Assembly: GCF_900163865.1 (NCBI RefSeq)
Contig: NZ_FUKU01000057.1
Coordinates: forward strand, 186,001 to 250,000
Length of the DNA stretch: 64,000 nucleotides
Source: Sphingobacterium sp. JB170
GTDB taxonomy: Bacteria; Bacteroidota; Bacteroidia; Sphingobacteriales; Sphingobacteriaceae
Direction: 5' to 3'
Shown here: piece after piece, positions 16,980 to 25,461 of the stretch
Layout of the letters: every line of letters begins with the position of its first letter
How positions within the stretch are numbered: the stretch's first letter is position 1
The notes under the pieces: generated by a model
Told to the model about the DNA's origin: nothing
What the model saw: the letters and a program-made list of their open reading frames with translations, nothing else
Databases searched by the model: none
Position numbers and translations under genes: made by a program

Positions 16980-17633
16980 ATGTCAAAAAATTTAAAAAGA
17001 GGCCTTGAAGCCCTCCTTCGTCCCGAAGACAGTATTGTCGTACTGATCGATCACCAGCCTTTCCAGTTCGCGAACCTGCACAGCCATGATCCTCAGGGAA
17101 TAATCAATGCGGTCACCGGACTTTCGAAGGCGGCGAAATTGTTTAACGTACCGACTATTTTGACCACCGTTATTGAACAACAAGGCGGACTCATCATCAA
17201 ACAAATTCAGGATGTATTTCCGGAGCAAAAGCCTATTAACCGTACTTTTATCAATACTTGGGAGGATTCAAATGTTACTGATGTAGTAGCCAAAACCGGT
17301 CGTAAACAACTAATCATAGCGGGCCTCTACACAGAGATCTGTGTGGCTATGCCCGCGATCCAAGCGGCAGCAGAAGGTTATGATGTATTTGTTGTTACAG
17401 ATGCCTGCGGAGCGCTATCTGTGGAAGCCCACGATATGGCCATACGTCGTATGGAGGCACATGGTATTACGCCGATCAACTGGATCGCCGTAATTTCTGA
17501 ATGGCAGCGTGACCATGCTCGCGGTGAAACGGGACTTGGATTTGCAGATATTCTGGTAGAACATGGTGGCGCCAGCGGTGTTGCTTTTCTGTGGGAACAA
17601 CAGCTATTGAATACGCCAGTACCGGCACAATAA
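16980..17633 (+). CDS. Isochorismatase-fold cysteine hydrolase (YcaC-like)
   Basis: The 217-residue cytoplasmic protein has the isochorismatase-like fold. D24 in VLIDHQP and C121 in YTEICVAMP are the expected catalytic acid and nucleophile, and GALSVEAHDMAIRRMEAHG is the usual C-terminal helix region. The motif set and length fit the YcaC group of amide or nitrile hydrolases whose substrates are mostly unknown. The gene is monocistronic with a strong terminator. Nothing in the neighbourhood points to the substrate. Confidence 0.9.
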   Translation: MSKNLKRGLEALLRPEDSIVVLIDHQPFQFANLHSHDPQGIINAVTGLSKAAKLFNVPTILTTVIEQQGGLIIKQIQDVFPEQKPINRTFINTWEDSNVTDVVAKTGRKQLIIAGLYTEICVAMPAIQAAAEGYDVFVVTDACGALSVEAHDMAIRRMEAHGITPINWIAVISEWQRDHARGETGLGFADILVEHGGASGVAFLWEQQLLNTPVPAQ

Positions 17634-17647
17634 CGAAGTCTCTGACA

Positions 17648-17688
17648 AAGCAACATTCTGACCGATCTCAGGATGTTGCTTTTGTTTA
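17648..17688 (+). terminator. Intrinsic terminator after the YcaC-like gene
   Basis: AAGCAACATTCTGA (17648-17661) pairs with TCAGGATGTTGCTT (17668-17681) with one G-T pair and a 6-nt loop, and a T-rich stretch follows. Confidence 0.8.
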
Positions 17689-17946
17689 TCCTGTCACCAC
17701 GACCCACTCTACTTTTAACATAACCGACCAAGCAGTCATCATTATGGGTGATACCCTAAATCGGTCTTTTTCTTTTAATGGACTACGACTCGCCGGTGAT
17801 ACAGGGACGGTTATTGCTATAATCATGATTGCAAAACAGGAACATTGCTCATTATCTATGAAAGCATAACGATTGATTCATAATGCGCTAGTCCTATCTT
17901 CCATGCAATTGGCCGCTTAAGATCGCAGCTTCGTGCAATTTAAAAG

Positions 17947-18888
17947 TTAAAACCCTGTTAAGTTTACCTCCACATAATAAAACGCACTCATATTATGCGT
18001 TTTATTGGTGTATACCACTCCGAAATAATAGTTGTCATTTTCCCATGCATTGCTGCCCTGAATAGCGACTGGTGATTCGGGGTTATTATCAAAATCTGCT
18101 CCAACGAGAAACTCCCTAGGGCTATTATCTGGCAGCCCGAGATAGTTCGTAAAATAGTCGATCTCGTTCATTTCTAAATGCGCACGGTGGTCAGTAACGA
18201 TAACTTTTGAGAAATCTATGTCCATAACCGTTTCGGGTAAATGGTTAGCATTTTTCTTAATAAGCAGCGTGTAAATTTCTCCATCATCTTTAACTTTCGA
18301 GATATCCACATATGCCTTTAGCTTCTCTCCTTTTTTAAACCCCTTGTCATCTCCAAGCATATACCCCCTATTGAGTATGTATATATATCCCTTGCCCACC
18401 TTTTCCAGCATAAAAGAATAAATCTCCGGATCGGCCGGTAAGTTTTGCGCGTTAACGAGATTGATTGGATGTACCTCTTCCAGCATACTACCATTTTCGT
18501 CGTTAACTCGTATAACGAAATCGTACATGCCCTCTGGCGCCTCCTTATCAATATCAAAATGTTTGTGTACGTTCGTGTTTTTCACGCCCTTAAATTCATT
18601 CCAAGTAACCTCAAATGACCATTCTCGGGCATAACTTTCGCTAGTTCGCTGCCGAATCAAGATTTGTACATCGCTAATGCGGTCCCCCGCAACAACATCC
18701 ATATCAAGATGAAAATCCCGACCGATGATTCCTTGTTGGTTATTTCCGTACCCGATCTCCAGATTTTCGATGGTGGGTGGTAGCACCTCGACAGCCGTCT
18801 GGTCGTCCTTAGTACAGGAAGAAAATTGAATAAAAATTAGGGCTACGGCCGTAAAAAAACTACACTTTTTATGTATACTATTTTTCAT
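17947..18888 (-). CDS. DUF4625 lipoprotein (third of three)
   Basis: The 313-residue protein has a lipoprotein signal peptide (lipobox ending FSSC, Cys near residue 25, followed by TKDDQ). It then shows the DUF4625 pattern: PTIENLEIGYGNNQQGIIGRD, then HLDMDVVAGDRISDVQILI and APEGMYDFVIRVNDENG. The C-terminal half repeats a beta-rich fold and shares segments with its paralogue at 19568-20536 (for example VDISxVKxDG and LLIKKxANHxPxTxxxIDFSK). The family has no established biochemical role. It is the last gene of a leftward operon with a ZnuD-like receptor, so I infer a surface-exposed or periplasmic metal-binding accessory. Confidence 0.85.
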   Translation of the reverse strand: MKNSIHKKCSFFTAVALIFIQFSSCTKDDQTAVEVLPPTIENLEIGYGNNQQGIIGRDFHLDMDVVAGDRISDVQILIRQRTSESYAREWSFEVTWNEFKGVKNTNVHKHFDIDKEAPEGMYDFVIRVNDENGSMLEEVHPINLVNAQNLPADPEIYSFMLEKVGKGYIYILNRGYMLGDDKGFKKGEKLKAYVDISKVKDDGEIYTLLIKKNANHLPETVMDIDFSKVIVTDHRAHLEMNEIDYFTNYLGLPDNSPREFLVGADFDNNPESPVAIQGSNAWENDNYYFGVVYTNKTHNMSAFYYVEVNLTGF

Positions 18889-18953
18889 TTTTTTATACTG
18901 TTGATTTATGTTCCAGATGCCTAATTTATAGCACTGGCCTGTTCAAGTAATAA

Positions 18954-19427
18954 CTATATAATTTTAATGCTTAACCCTTTGATTGTCTGCCAACCCTCCT
19001 TATCCGTTAAACGGATCATAAAGTGATAGTCGCCAGTGTCGATATCTGCGGGTATAGTTATTTCCTGTTGCAAGGAATAGGTTTTTAAACCTGCCGCAAT
19101 GTCGTAGCTCCGAATCAGCGTAAACGGCTTAAGAGGTGTTTTGATAGGGTTCAGTCCGCAGTTCGCCACTTCAGTACTATGCGTATGATGATCGAAATTA
19201 TGGTGGATATCAATGCTTACAGATCCCAGTTCAGCGTTGTCCTTGAGCTCTGCAATAAATGTAAATTTATCGCCACGGTGCACGGTATCACACTGTTTGG
19301 GAAAGGCATTCACAGCGCCAATATCTATTACAGGGTACTCCGTATCGATTTCCTGTTGGTTTTCCTTCTTACAACCTGCTAATACTATAACGGAGAACAG
19401 GAGTAAGCCTATTAATTGAGTTTTCAT
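18954..19427 (-). CDS. Short DUF4625 lipoprotein with His-rich loop
   Basis: I take the ATG at 19427 (MKTQLIGLLLF), which begins directly at the lipoprotein signal (VLAGCKKE); the longer frame from 19451 adds eight polar residues. The mature part of about 140 residues is one DUF4625 domain with GDKFTFIAELKDNAELGSVSI, a loop HHNFDHHTHS and the end GDYHFMIRLTDKEGWQTIKG. Five His within ten residues suggest binding of zinc, copper or nickel. It is the middle of three DUF4625 genes behind a TonB receptor. Confidence 0.85.
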   Translation of the reverse strand: MKTQLIGLLLFSVIVLAGCKKENQQEIDTEYPVIDIGAVNAFPKQCDTVHRGDKFTFIAELKDNAELGSVSIDIHHNFDHHTHSTEVANCGLNPIKTPLKPFTLIRSYDIAAGLKTYSLQQEITIPADIDTGDYHFMIRLTDKEGWQTIKGLSIKII

Positions 19428-19567
19428 ATTTTCTGTATTTACGATAAGCAATTGCCCAGCTGACTCTAGCTCAGCATTAGTTATCGTCCTATTTACACTA
19501 TAGTTAGTTATTTGTTATTGGTACATATTGAAAACAGCGAAATGGCTTTACCATGACCTGTTGATTA

Positions 19568-20536
19568 CTAATTGTAAACTATATTAAAAGGAACACTTTT
19601 GGAAACAGTCTTGTTATACGTTGTATTCTTATAGATTACCACTAGATTATACTCCCCCGAACCCCATGCTTTGTCACCTGATATAGCACCAGCGACTGGT
19701 ATCCTATTGTCCTTTTCTGTGCCTATTCCGAATCCAGGAATACGCTTAATAACTGTAAAGGGATTTGTAGTCAGATCAATGAGGAAATTCGAAAAATTAA
19801 ACACGCTGGTCTGATTTTTATGTTCATACATGTCATAAACAATCGCTTTGCTAAAGTCGATTTCCTCGATGGTGGTTGGGTTGTGATTCGCAGACTTTTT
19901 AATCAGCAATAAGTACACGATTCCGTCACCCTTTACAAAGGAAATATCCACATGGCTGGTCAAGGTATCGCCTTTGGAAAAATTTTCAGTGGGATTCTCG
20001 TTCATACCATGCAAATCAAAAATGGATTGCCCATTTTTCTTGAGGCTAAGCTGTGTTATCTTGGGCTCCACAGGAATGTTGGCAGCTGAATAGATGGCAA
20101 TATCTCGTTTACGTTCTAACTTCGAACCGTTCTGATCATATACGGTAATAATGAAATCATATTTTCCTTCAATTGCATTTTCAGGAATAGTAAAATGTTT
20201 ATGCACGGTGGCATTTTTAAGATCTTTGTACTCATCCCAAATAATTTCGTGTTCCCAAATTTCACTGTAGGTTTCTTCTTCTTTTTGTAAAATTTTGATC
20301 TCTACCTTTTCGATCTTACCGGCCGCAACAATGCTCGCGTTAAAATGAAAATCCTGTGCGATAATTCCAACACCGGCATCCCCTAGTCCGAGTTCTATAT
20401 TGTCCATCGTGGGAATGGGTAACTCCGGTAATGGATTTTCATCCTCCTTACAAGCAGTAATTGAGGAGACCAACAGCAGGAATGCGGTGAACATTTTAAT
20501 TGCTTTATTTGCGTTTGACTTGTGTTGTGTTTGCAT
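19568..20536 (-). CDS. DUF4625 lipoprotein (first of three)
   Basis: The start at 20536 (MQTQHKSN) lies 4 bp after the receptor stop; an upstream frame from 20614 would overlap the receptor by 74 bp and has no signal peptide of its own. The 322-residue protein has a signal ending SSITACKED (lipobox), then PTMDNIELGLGDAGVGIIAQD and EGKYDFIITVYDQNGS, both typical of DUF4625. It is a full-length paralogue of the protein at 17947-18888. The tight spacing to the receptor gene argues for co-translation and a shared function in metal acquisition. Confidence 0.85.
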   Translation of the reverse strand: MQTQHKSNANKAIKMFTAFLLLVSSITACKEDENPLPELPIPTMDNIELGLGDAGVGIIAQDFHFNASIVAAGKIEKVEIKILQKEEETYSEIWEHEIIWDEYKDLKNATVHKHFTIPENAIEGKYDFIITVYDQNGSKLERKRDIAIYSAANIPVEPKITQLSLKKNGQSIFDLHGMNENPTENFSKGDTLTSHVDISFVKGDGIVYLLLIKKSANHNPTTIEEIDFSKAIVYDMYEHKNQTSVFNFSNFLIDLTTNPFTVIKRIPGFGIGTEKDNRIPVAGAISGDKAWGSGEYNLVVIYKNTTYNKTVSKSVPFNIVYN

Positions 20537-20540
20537 TGCT

Positions 20541-22946
20541 TTATTTTTGATTAGTAATTTTAAAAGGTACTTTAATAGAAAGAACGATGTTACGCCCCAT
20601 CTCGGGCAGTTCAATCAGACGGTAAAAACTTGTGTGATTCATATAACGGGTGTTGAAGAGGTTTTGCCCCTGGATGCTCACCGAAATAGGCTGACCATAA
20701 AAATTTAGCTTAGTGCCAGCTTGGATATTAAAAATCTGATATCCTGGAGTCTTTTTCTCCGGCGGAACGATATTATCCTGCTTGCCAGTAATCCGGTAAT
20801 CGACGGACACATAGCTGTTAGTAACCCTTTCTCCTGTATTAGGCATCCAGGTCAGGTTAAACAGTACAGAGGTCGGCGGAGAAAATGGTAAGGTATACCC
20901 CTTTTTATCTCCCGATAGCTGCTCAGCGTACAAATATTCTCCTAGCAATTCAGCATTCAGTGTTTTCAATGGACTGAATTTTACATTAAGCTCGCCTCCA
21001 TAGCGCACTACTCGGCTTTGTGCGTACTGAAAAATCTGATTCCCCGCCCCATAATTGGTGTCATGCTGGGCAGTGGGATTCAGATAGATGTAATTCGGGA
21101 AATAGTTATAAAAAGGACTTAACTGCACAGACAATTTCTCTATTGTCCATGCCAAGCCTAGATCCAATTGATAGGATTGTTCAGGCGACAGCGATGGATC
21201 TCCACGCTCATAACTAAAATAGTGATAGTTCACACCATTTGCACCAAGCTCTTTAGCGATGGGCATCCGAAAGCTTTTACCAATATTGCTTTTTAGACTG
21301 AAGTTTCCTCTATTGTAATTGAGTCCTAGCGACCAAACCATGCTATGGAACGTGCGCTTTAAATTATCTGCTCTAACCGCATGCTTCGAACTTGTGGTGG
21401 CACCATCCGACAATTCGGAAGGAAACCAGTCCACATATTCAGACATAGCCATACGCCCATAGTCATAACGCAACGCGCCGTGCATCAGAATGCGCTCATT
21501 TAACTTGAACTTATCGTACACAAAGATGCCAGCACTGGTTTGCTTAAAAGCTGGAACTAGAAATGTCCAGCCACTGATCGTATTGTTCTGATATTCACTA
21601 TTTATGCCAAGGGTAAGGGAATGCCTATCCACTGCGATTTGGTCTCGCAGGTTCACGGAATAAACTCTTTTATCAAATTGTCTTTCCAGATTCTCGGGTA
21701 TAGTCATGCTATCAGGATATAGGGCAGGCATATATCCATGGCTGACATACGGACTGTATTCCTGACGAAAGTTTCGTTGAAAACCAAGCTCCATTTCTAT
21801 GCTGTGTCCCCCTGTTTCATACCCAGTTTTATTTATCACCTTGAAGTGGTTTACCTTTTGGCTTGGCATCAGAATATCCCTTGCCGACCGATCATGCATC
21901 TTTGCGTCTACCCGTCTGGGTTCAAGCCCGTGAGCATTAGCAAAAAATCCACTATGACTATGGACATTACTAAAGTAAATAAGGCTACGAAAATGGTCGC
22001 TTAGATATCCTGTATTGAAATGTATATCTGTTTCGCGCCCTGCAGTATTTCGAAGGTGATTTCTATCCAGCGGAACTGCGTAATCATAAACATATACCGT
22101 GTCTGTAGGCACTCGGTAGTCGCCATAGCTTTGATAGGTCAACCTGCCATCAAAGAACATACGCTCTTTCCTTCCGTAGAGATTAACCGAACTTCCGTAC
22201 TGAGTATTGTTTGTCTTACCAAGTATATCGATCGATCCACCTAATGTATTAATCTCCGGTACGGTCGGCGGCTTGACATTAATGACGCCTCCGATAGCAT
22301 CTGATCCATAAAGAAATGACGCGGCACCTTTTATCAGTTCCACTTCTCCGGCGGCAAATTGATCAATCTCGAGGCCATGATCAGCGCCCCACTCTTGCCC
22401 CTGGTGCTTCACACCTTTATCAACGACAACTACGCGATTAAAACCAAGTCCGCGAATAAGCGGTTTAGACTGTCCTGAACCGATGCCTATGGTTTTGATT
22501 CCCGGTAGGCGGGATAGTGTTGACATTAAACTCCCGCCCAGATTGCGCCGAATAAAATCGCGGTTCACCACATCCATATTTAAAGGCTCTTCTTGCCGGC
22601 TTGTTCGAAGGTGATCATTCATTACAATCACCTCTTTTAGCCACCGGCTCTTAAAAGGCAGAACAACGGTTATGACATTATCTCCAGGTATCGATACCTT
22701 TCGAATGGACTGCTCATACCCTTCTCGTTGTATCACGATTTCATACGATTTACTTGACAGCTCCGTGAGACGAATGCTTCCCATTGAGTCTGTTAAAAAA
22801 TAACTAGGAACACCTGAAACCTCGACATTGGCACCACTAACGGGCACGTTATTCGTATCAATAACGTTGATCAATAATTCGTACGTCTGGCCATAGGTAC
22901 ACCCAAGCGACATAGCCAGGAAAAAAAAGACAATAAATATCTTCAT
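20541..22946 (-). CDS. TonB-dependent receptor, ZnuD-like (probable zinc/metal uptake)
   Basis: The 801-residue protein has a signal peptide (residues 1-19, ending CTYGQ), a carboxypeptidase-regulatory-like domain (about 22-95), a plug (about 110-225) and a beta-barrel ending VLSIKVPF. In the plug, RGLGFNRVVVVDKGV then QGQEWGADHGLEID then SDAIGGVIN is the arrangement I associate with ZnuD-type zinc receptors. The barrel contains His-rich loops (NVHSHSGFFANAHG). Upstream is a His/Cys-rich small membrane protein and downstream are three DUF4625 lipoproteins, one with a His cluster. I infer import of zinc or a similar metal under regulator control; copper remains possible. Confidence 0.88.
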   Translation of the reverse strand: MKIFIVFFFLAMSLGCTYGQTYELLINVIDTNNVPVSGANVEVSGVPSYFLTDSMGSIRLTELSSKSYEIVIQREGYEQSIRKVSIPGDNVITVVLPFKSRWLKEVIVMNDHLRTSRQEEPLNMDVVNRDFIRRNLGGSLMSTLSRLPGIKTIGIGSGQSKPLIRGLGFNRVVVVDKGVKHQGQEWGADHGLEIDQFAAGEVELIKGAASFLYGSDAIGGVINVKPPTVPEINTLGGSIDILGKTNNTQYGSSVNLYGRKERMFFDGRLTYQSYGDYRVPTDTVYVYDYAVPLDRNHLRNTAGRETDIHFNTGYLSDHFRSLIYFSNVHSHSGFFANAHGLEPRRVDAKMHDRSARDILMPSQKVNHFKVINKTGYETGGHSIEMELGFQRNFRQEYSPYVSHGYMPALYPDSMTIPENLERQFDKRVYSVNLRDQIAVDRHSLTLGINSEYQNNTISGWTFLVPAFKQTSAGIFVYDKFKLNERILMHGALRYDYGRMAMSEYVDWFPSELSDGATTSSKHAVRADNLKRTFHSMVWSLGLNYNRGNFSLKSNIGKSFRMPIAKELGANGVNYHYFSYERGDPSLSPEQSYQLDLGLAWTIEKLSVQLSPFYNYFPNYIYLNPTAQHDTNYGAGNQIFQYAQSRVVRYGGELNVKFSPLKTLNAELLGEYLYAEQLSGDKKGYTLPFSPPTSVLFNLTWMPNTGERVTNSYVSVDYRITGKQDNIVPPEKKTPGYQIFNIQAGTKLNFYGQPISVSIQGQNLFNTRYMNHTSFYRLIELPEMGRNIVLSIKVPFKITNQK

Positions 22947-23069
22947 AAGAGGATAAAAGCATCACAGCAGGAGCAAAAATGCGACTGATCGATGTTTGAG
23001 TAAAATAAAAAGAGGTGCTTGCTCTGCGTGTAGGCAGAAGCCAGACAGACAGCAATACATAGTATACCG

Positions 23070-23423
23070 TTAGCTCAAAGAGGAAGGTGGACCTTTGTTG
23101 GAAAGAACCTTAATAGGGATAACATAGATAGGAACGGCGGTATACATCGTCAATTCGCTAATCTCAAAATTATGGACTATCAGCGTAACATACCCAGATA
23201 CCAAGAAGCCCGCTTTGCTGAGGTGTCCGACATAGTTACATATTTTACAATCGTGATCAGTGTCCTGAGCGTGCTTGTCCTGGTTACTTTCGCAATCTTG
23301 ATGATGAACTTTATGATTATGATCGTGAAAAACTTGCGTCAGTTGAATCGCGATCAATAAGAACACCAAGACGGCCGAAATTAGCCGATATATGCAAGAA
23401 GAGATATGTTTTTTGTTGCCCAT
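23070..23423 (-). CDS. His/Cys-rich small membrane protein of the metal operon
   Basis: I choose the ATG at 23423 (117 residues, MGNKKHISSC), because a promoter-like element and dyad lie directly before it; a longer frame starts at 23516. One hydrophobic segment (about residues 10-28) is followed by HDHNHKVHHQDCESNQ and then HDCKICNYVGH, a clear metal-ligand pattern. A second hydrophobic stretch precedes the tail NKGPPSS, like the RGPP tail of DUF2946-type proteins seen beside copper or zinc receptors. It is the first gene of the operon and may bind or sense the metal in the periplasm. Confidence 0.75.
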   Translation of the reverse strand: MGNKKHISSCIYRLISAVLVFLLIAIQLTQVFHDHNHKVHHQDCESNQDKHAQDTDHDCKICNYVGHLSKAGFLVSGYVTLIVHNFEISELTMYTAVPIYVIPIKVLSNKGPPSSLS

Positions 23424-23428
23424 TATTA

Positions 23429-23467
23429 ATTGCAACAAAGTTGCGATTATATTTTGGAATTTCAAAC
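23429..23467 (-). promoter_or_regulatory. Candidate metal-responsive promoter/operator
   Basis: A dyad, ATTGCAAC (23429-23436), AAA, GTTGCGAT (23440-23447), has one mismatch. On the minus strand CAACTTTG (plus 23436-23443) is one base off TAnnTTTG, and TTTG (plus 23464-23467) lies 20 nt upstream as the -33 box. The dyad thus covers the -7 element, as expected for a Fur/Zur-type repressor site. The leader would be very short (about 7 nt). Confidence 0.5.
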
Positions 23468-23860
23468 GCCTTTGGTAGAAATCCGCAAAATAGTTACAAA
23501 CAATAGGAATTTGCACTAACTAATGGCTCAAAAATAGGCTTACTCTAAGTTTTCACTGGCTTAAAATAGCGAATCGTCTCCACTTAGTGCGCCGGTATTT
23601 ACACTAGGCAATGCACCCCATAGATTCACGTTTAAAAAGGTATTTTAGCGCTATCTAATCACGAACATCTGCAGGGAGATTTAGGCTATTTAGGATTAAC
23701 CTGGGGTAAATCGCCTGGCGGTCGATTAGTCACAACCTACAGTACATCATTAAGATCGTTAATAGCACTCAAATTCAAAACATGATGCGCGTTATTAACC
23801 CTAAAATGAGCCCCAAATCAATTAACGAATAGGTTGCCACGTCTATTAAACGGGCGCATC
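23468..23860. other. Non-coding stretch
   Basis: I find no supported gene, hairpin terminator or repeat in this region between the metal operon and the membrane-anchored orphan gene. A second TAnnTTTG-like string (TATTTTTG on the minus strand, plus 23529-23536) has no partner at -33. Confidence 0.5.
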
Positions 23861-24469
23861 TTAATTATTCGTATCCATTTTTTGGATAACTTCTCCCGCA
23901 CTATTAACCATTTTAAAAAGTGGTGTACCCAAACTGTCTACCGATAAGATGATCCGCGGTTTTTCATCCGGACCGTTCAGCACCAGGCTCGAATTGCCAT
24001 TCTCAGTCATTAAGCTGATCCGATTTATGTTACTACCGACTTTTCCTGTAGTGTCTTTATCATTGACGATAAGCCCAGAACGGTATCCGTTAGTTTTAGT
24101 ATTTTGCTGCGTTAGGATACCAATAGCATCTGCATTGTCGTAGTCGAGAGCCAGCGCGTAAGTTTGCGTTTCTGGATTTCTCGATATCGCAATCCCGCCA
24201 CATTCATCCCCTTTTTCGTTGTAAAATATTATACCTGCAGGATTGAGAGCTCGCTTATATTTCTTCCCTTTAATGATGGGAGGTTCCATTCTTTCTTCGT
24301 TCGATATTACCATCCTATTTACGCCATTATCGTCTACGATATTAATCCGTTTCACGGTAATTTCATCAAAGTTTTCCTTTAGCGATCTAAAGGAATAAAA
24401 AAGCATCAAAAAGGCTACTGTTACTGCCCCGGCATAAAAGCCAAGAATCAATTGTGTTTTGTTTTTCAT
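23861..24469 (-). CDS. Membrane-anchored protein of unknown function
   Basis: The 202-residue protein has one N-terminal membrane segment (about residues 7-27) and then a soluble beta-rich part. Within it, short repeats of similar form recur: INIVDDNGVNRMVISNEE, then YNEKGDECGGIAISRN and LNGPDEKPRIILSVDS, each a turn followed by a strand. This suggests a repetitive beta structure. I have seen no catalytic motif. It is monocistronic. The protein is probably periplasmic with an inner-membrane anchor; I cannot assign a function. Confidence 0.7.
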   Translation of the reverse strand: MKNKTQLILGFYAGAVTVAFLMLFYSFRSLKENFDEITVKRINIVDDNGVNRMVISNEERMEPPIIKGKKYKRALNPAGIIFYNEKGDECGGIAISRNPETQTYALALDYDNADAIGILTQQNTKTNGYRSGLIVNDKDTTGKVGSNINRISLMTENGNSSLVLNGPDEKPRIILSVDSLGTPLFKMVNSAGEVIQKMDTNN

Positions 24470-24753
24470 CTGTAGATAAATTTATCGGTGGTTAGATTTC
24501 CGAGCGTTGTTCGTACTTTTAATATACACGATAAAGTTAATCGAATTTATCAAAAAATCGATCAAAGTTGTATGACATTATATCGAATAATTGACACCAG
24601 AGACAGTAGAAACGAGGGCATTAATAATTTTCATCGCAACCTTCTCCCCTTAGTAGTCTGCCAAAAAAAGTCCTTAACATCAGATTCCATTTGCTCAATT
24701 TGATCTATCGAAGAGAAACGGAACTGCCTTGCGATTGCTTTAGAAGTTCTTGG

Positions 24754-24761
24754 TATATTTG
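24754..24761 (+). promoter_or_regulatory. Candidate -7 promoter element of the Crp-family gene
   Basis: TATATTTG matches TAnnTTTG 19 bp before the ATG at 24781, and TTG occurs 22 nt upstream (24729-24731). It supports 24781 as the start rather than an in-frame ATG at 24691, which would lie upstream of the promoter. Confidence 0.5.
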
Positions 24762-24780
24762 TATCTTAAAGAAGCAGCCA

Positions 24781-25362
24781 ATGTTCGAAGTATTGTTCGC
24801 CCATATAGAAGAAAAAGTAACGTTGACGGATAAAGAAAAACTAGCTATATCTGAATTTTTTACATTCAAAAAGATTAGGCGGAAACAATATATCCTTCAG
24901 GAAGGCGATATATGTAAAAACATGGTCTTTATTAACAAAGGTCTTTTAAAATCCTACAGATTAGACGAGAAAGGTGGTGAGCATATTACTGTGTTTGGCT
25001 GGGAAGGATGGTGGATATCCGATCTCAAGAGCTTTCTTCAACAAATACCAGCCACGCTATTTATAGATGCCGTTAAAGACACTGAGTTGCTCGTTATCTC
25101 GCGAGAAGATTACGAGGAGTTGACCTTAGCTGTGCCGGTCATGAACCGTTATTTTCGAATTCTTTACGAGAATAGTCTGGTCACCAAAGATGAGCGGCTG
25201 ATCAGTTTAAACAGGTATACAGCTGAGGAAAAATTCCAACGTTTGATTGATTATAATCCCGAGATGATTCAACGTGTTCCCCAGCATTTAATCGCATCGT
25301 ATCTTGGTCTGGCTCCCGCAACCTTAAGTCGAATCCGAAAAAGATTGGGATCCGGCAAATAA
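24781..25362 (+). CDS. Crp/Fnr-family transcriptional regulator
   Basis: The 193-residue protein has a cyclic-nucleotide-binding-like beta-barrel (about 20-125, with KKIRRKQYILQEGDICKNMV) and a C-terminal winged helix with HLIASYLGLAPATLSRIRKRL at about 168-188. The HTH form is that of Crp/Fnr proteins common in Bacteroidota. The cNMP-binding residues of true CRP are not conserved and no Fe-S Cys cluster is present, so the signal is unknown. An SDR gene follows in the same direction after 99 bp and carries a dyad at the class II activator distance, so it is a likely target. Confidence 0.93.
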   Translation: MFEVLFAHIEEKVTLTDKEKLAISEFFTFKKIRRKQYILQEGDICKNMVFINKGLLKSYRLDEKGGEHITVFGWEGWWISDLKSFLQQIPATLFIDAVKDTELLVISREDYEELTLAVPVMNRYFRILYENSLVTKDERLISLNRYTAEEKFQRLIDYNPEMIQRVPQHLIASYLGLAPATLSRIRKRLGSGK

Positions 25363-25383
25363 AAATACTAGACGCAGGTCAAC

Positions 25384-25435
25384 GGAATTTCTTGTCCGTG
25401 GTCAACATTCCTAGCATTCAAATGGGATACCTTTG
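25384..25435 (+). promoter_or_regulatory. Candidate promoter and activator site of the SDR gene
   Basis: TACCTTTG (25428-25435) matches TAnnTTTG. GGAAT (25384-25388) and ATTCC (25407-25411), with TTG and CAA nested inside, form an imperfect dyad centred near -43 of the expected start of transcription. No -33 TTTG is present, as is common in activator-dependent promoters. Confidence 0.35.
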
Positions 25436-25461
25436 CAGTACACATTTAAAGATTACATAAA

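Noticed and set aside
17591..17869. Plus-strand ORF of 92 codons overlapping the end of the YcaC-like gene
   Set aside because: It runs through a strong intrinsic terminator and has no recognisable motif.
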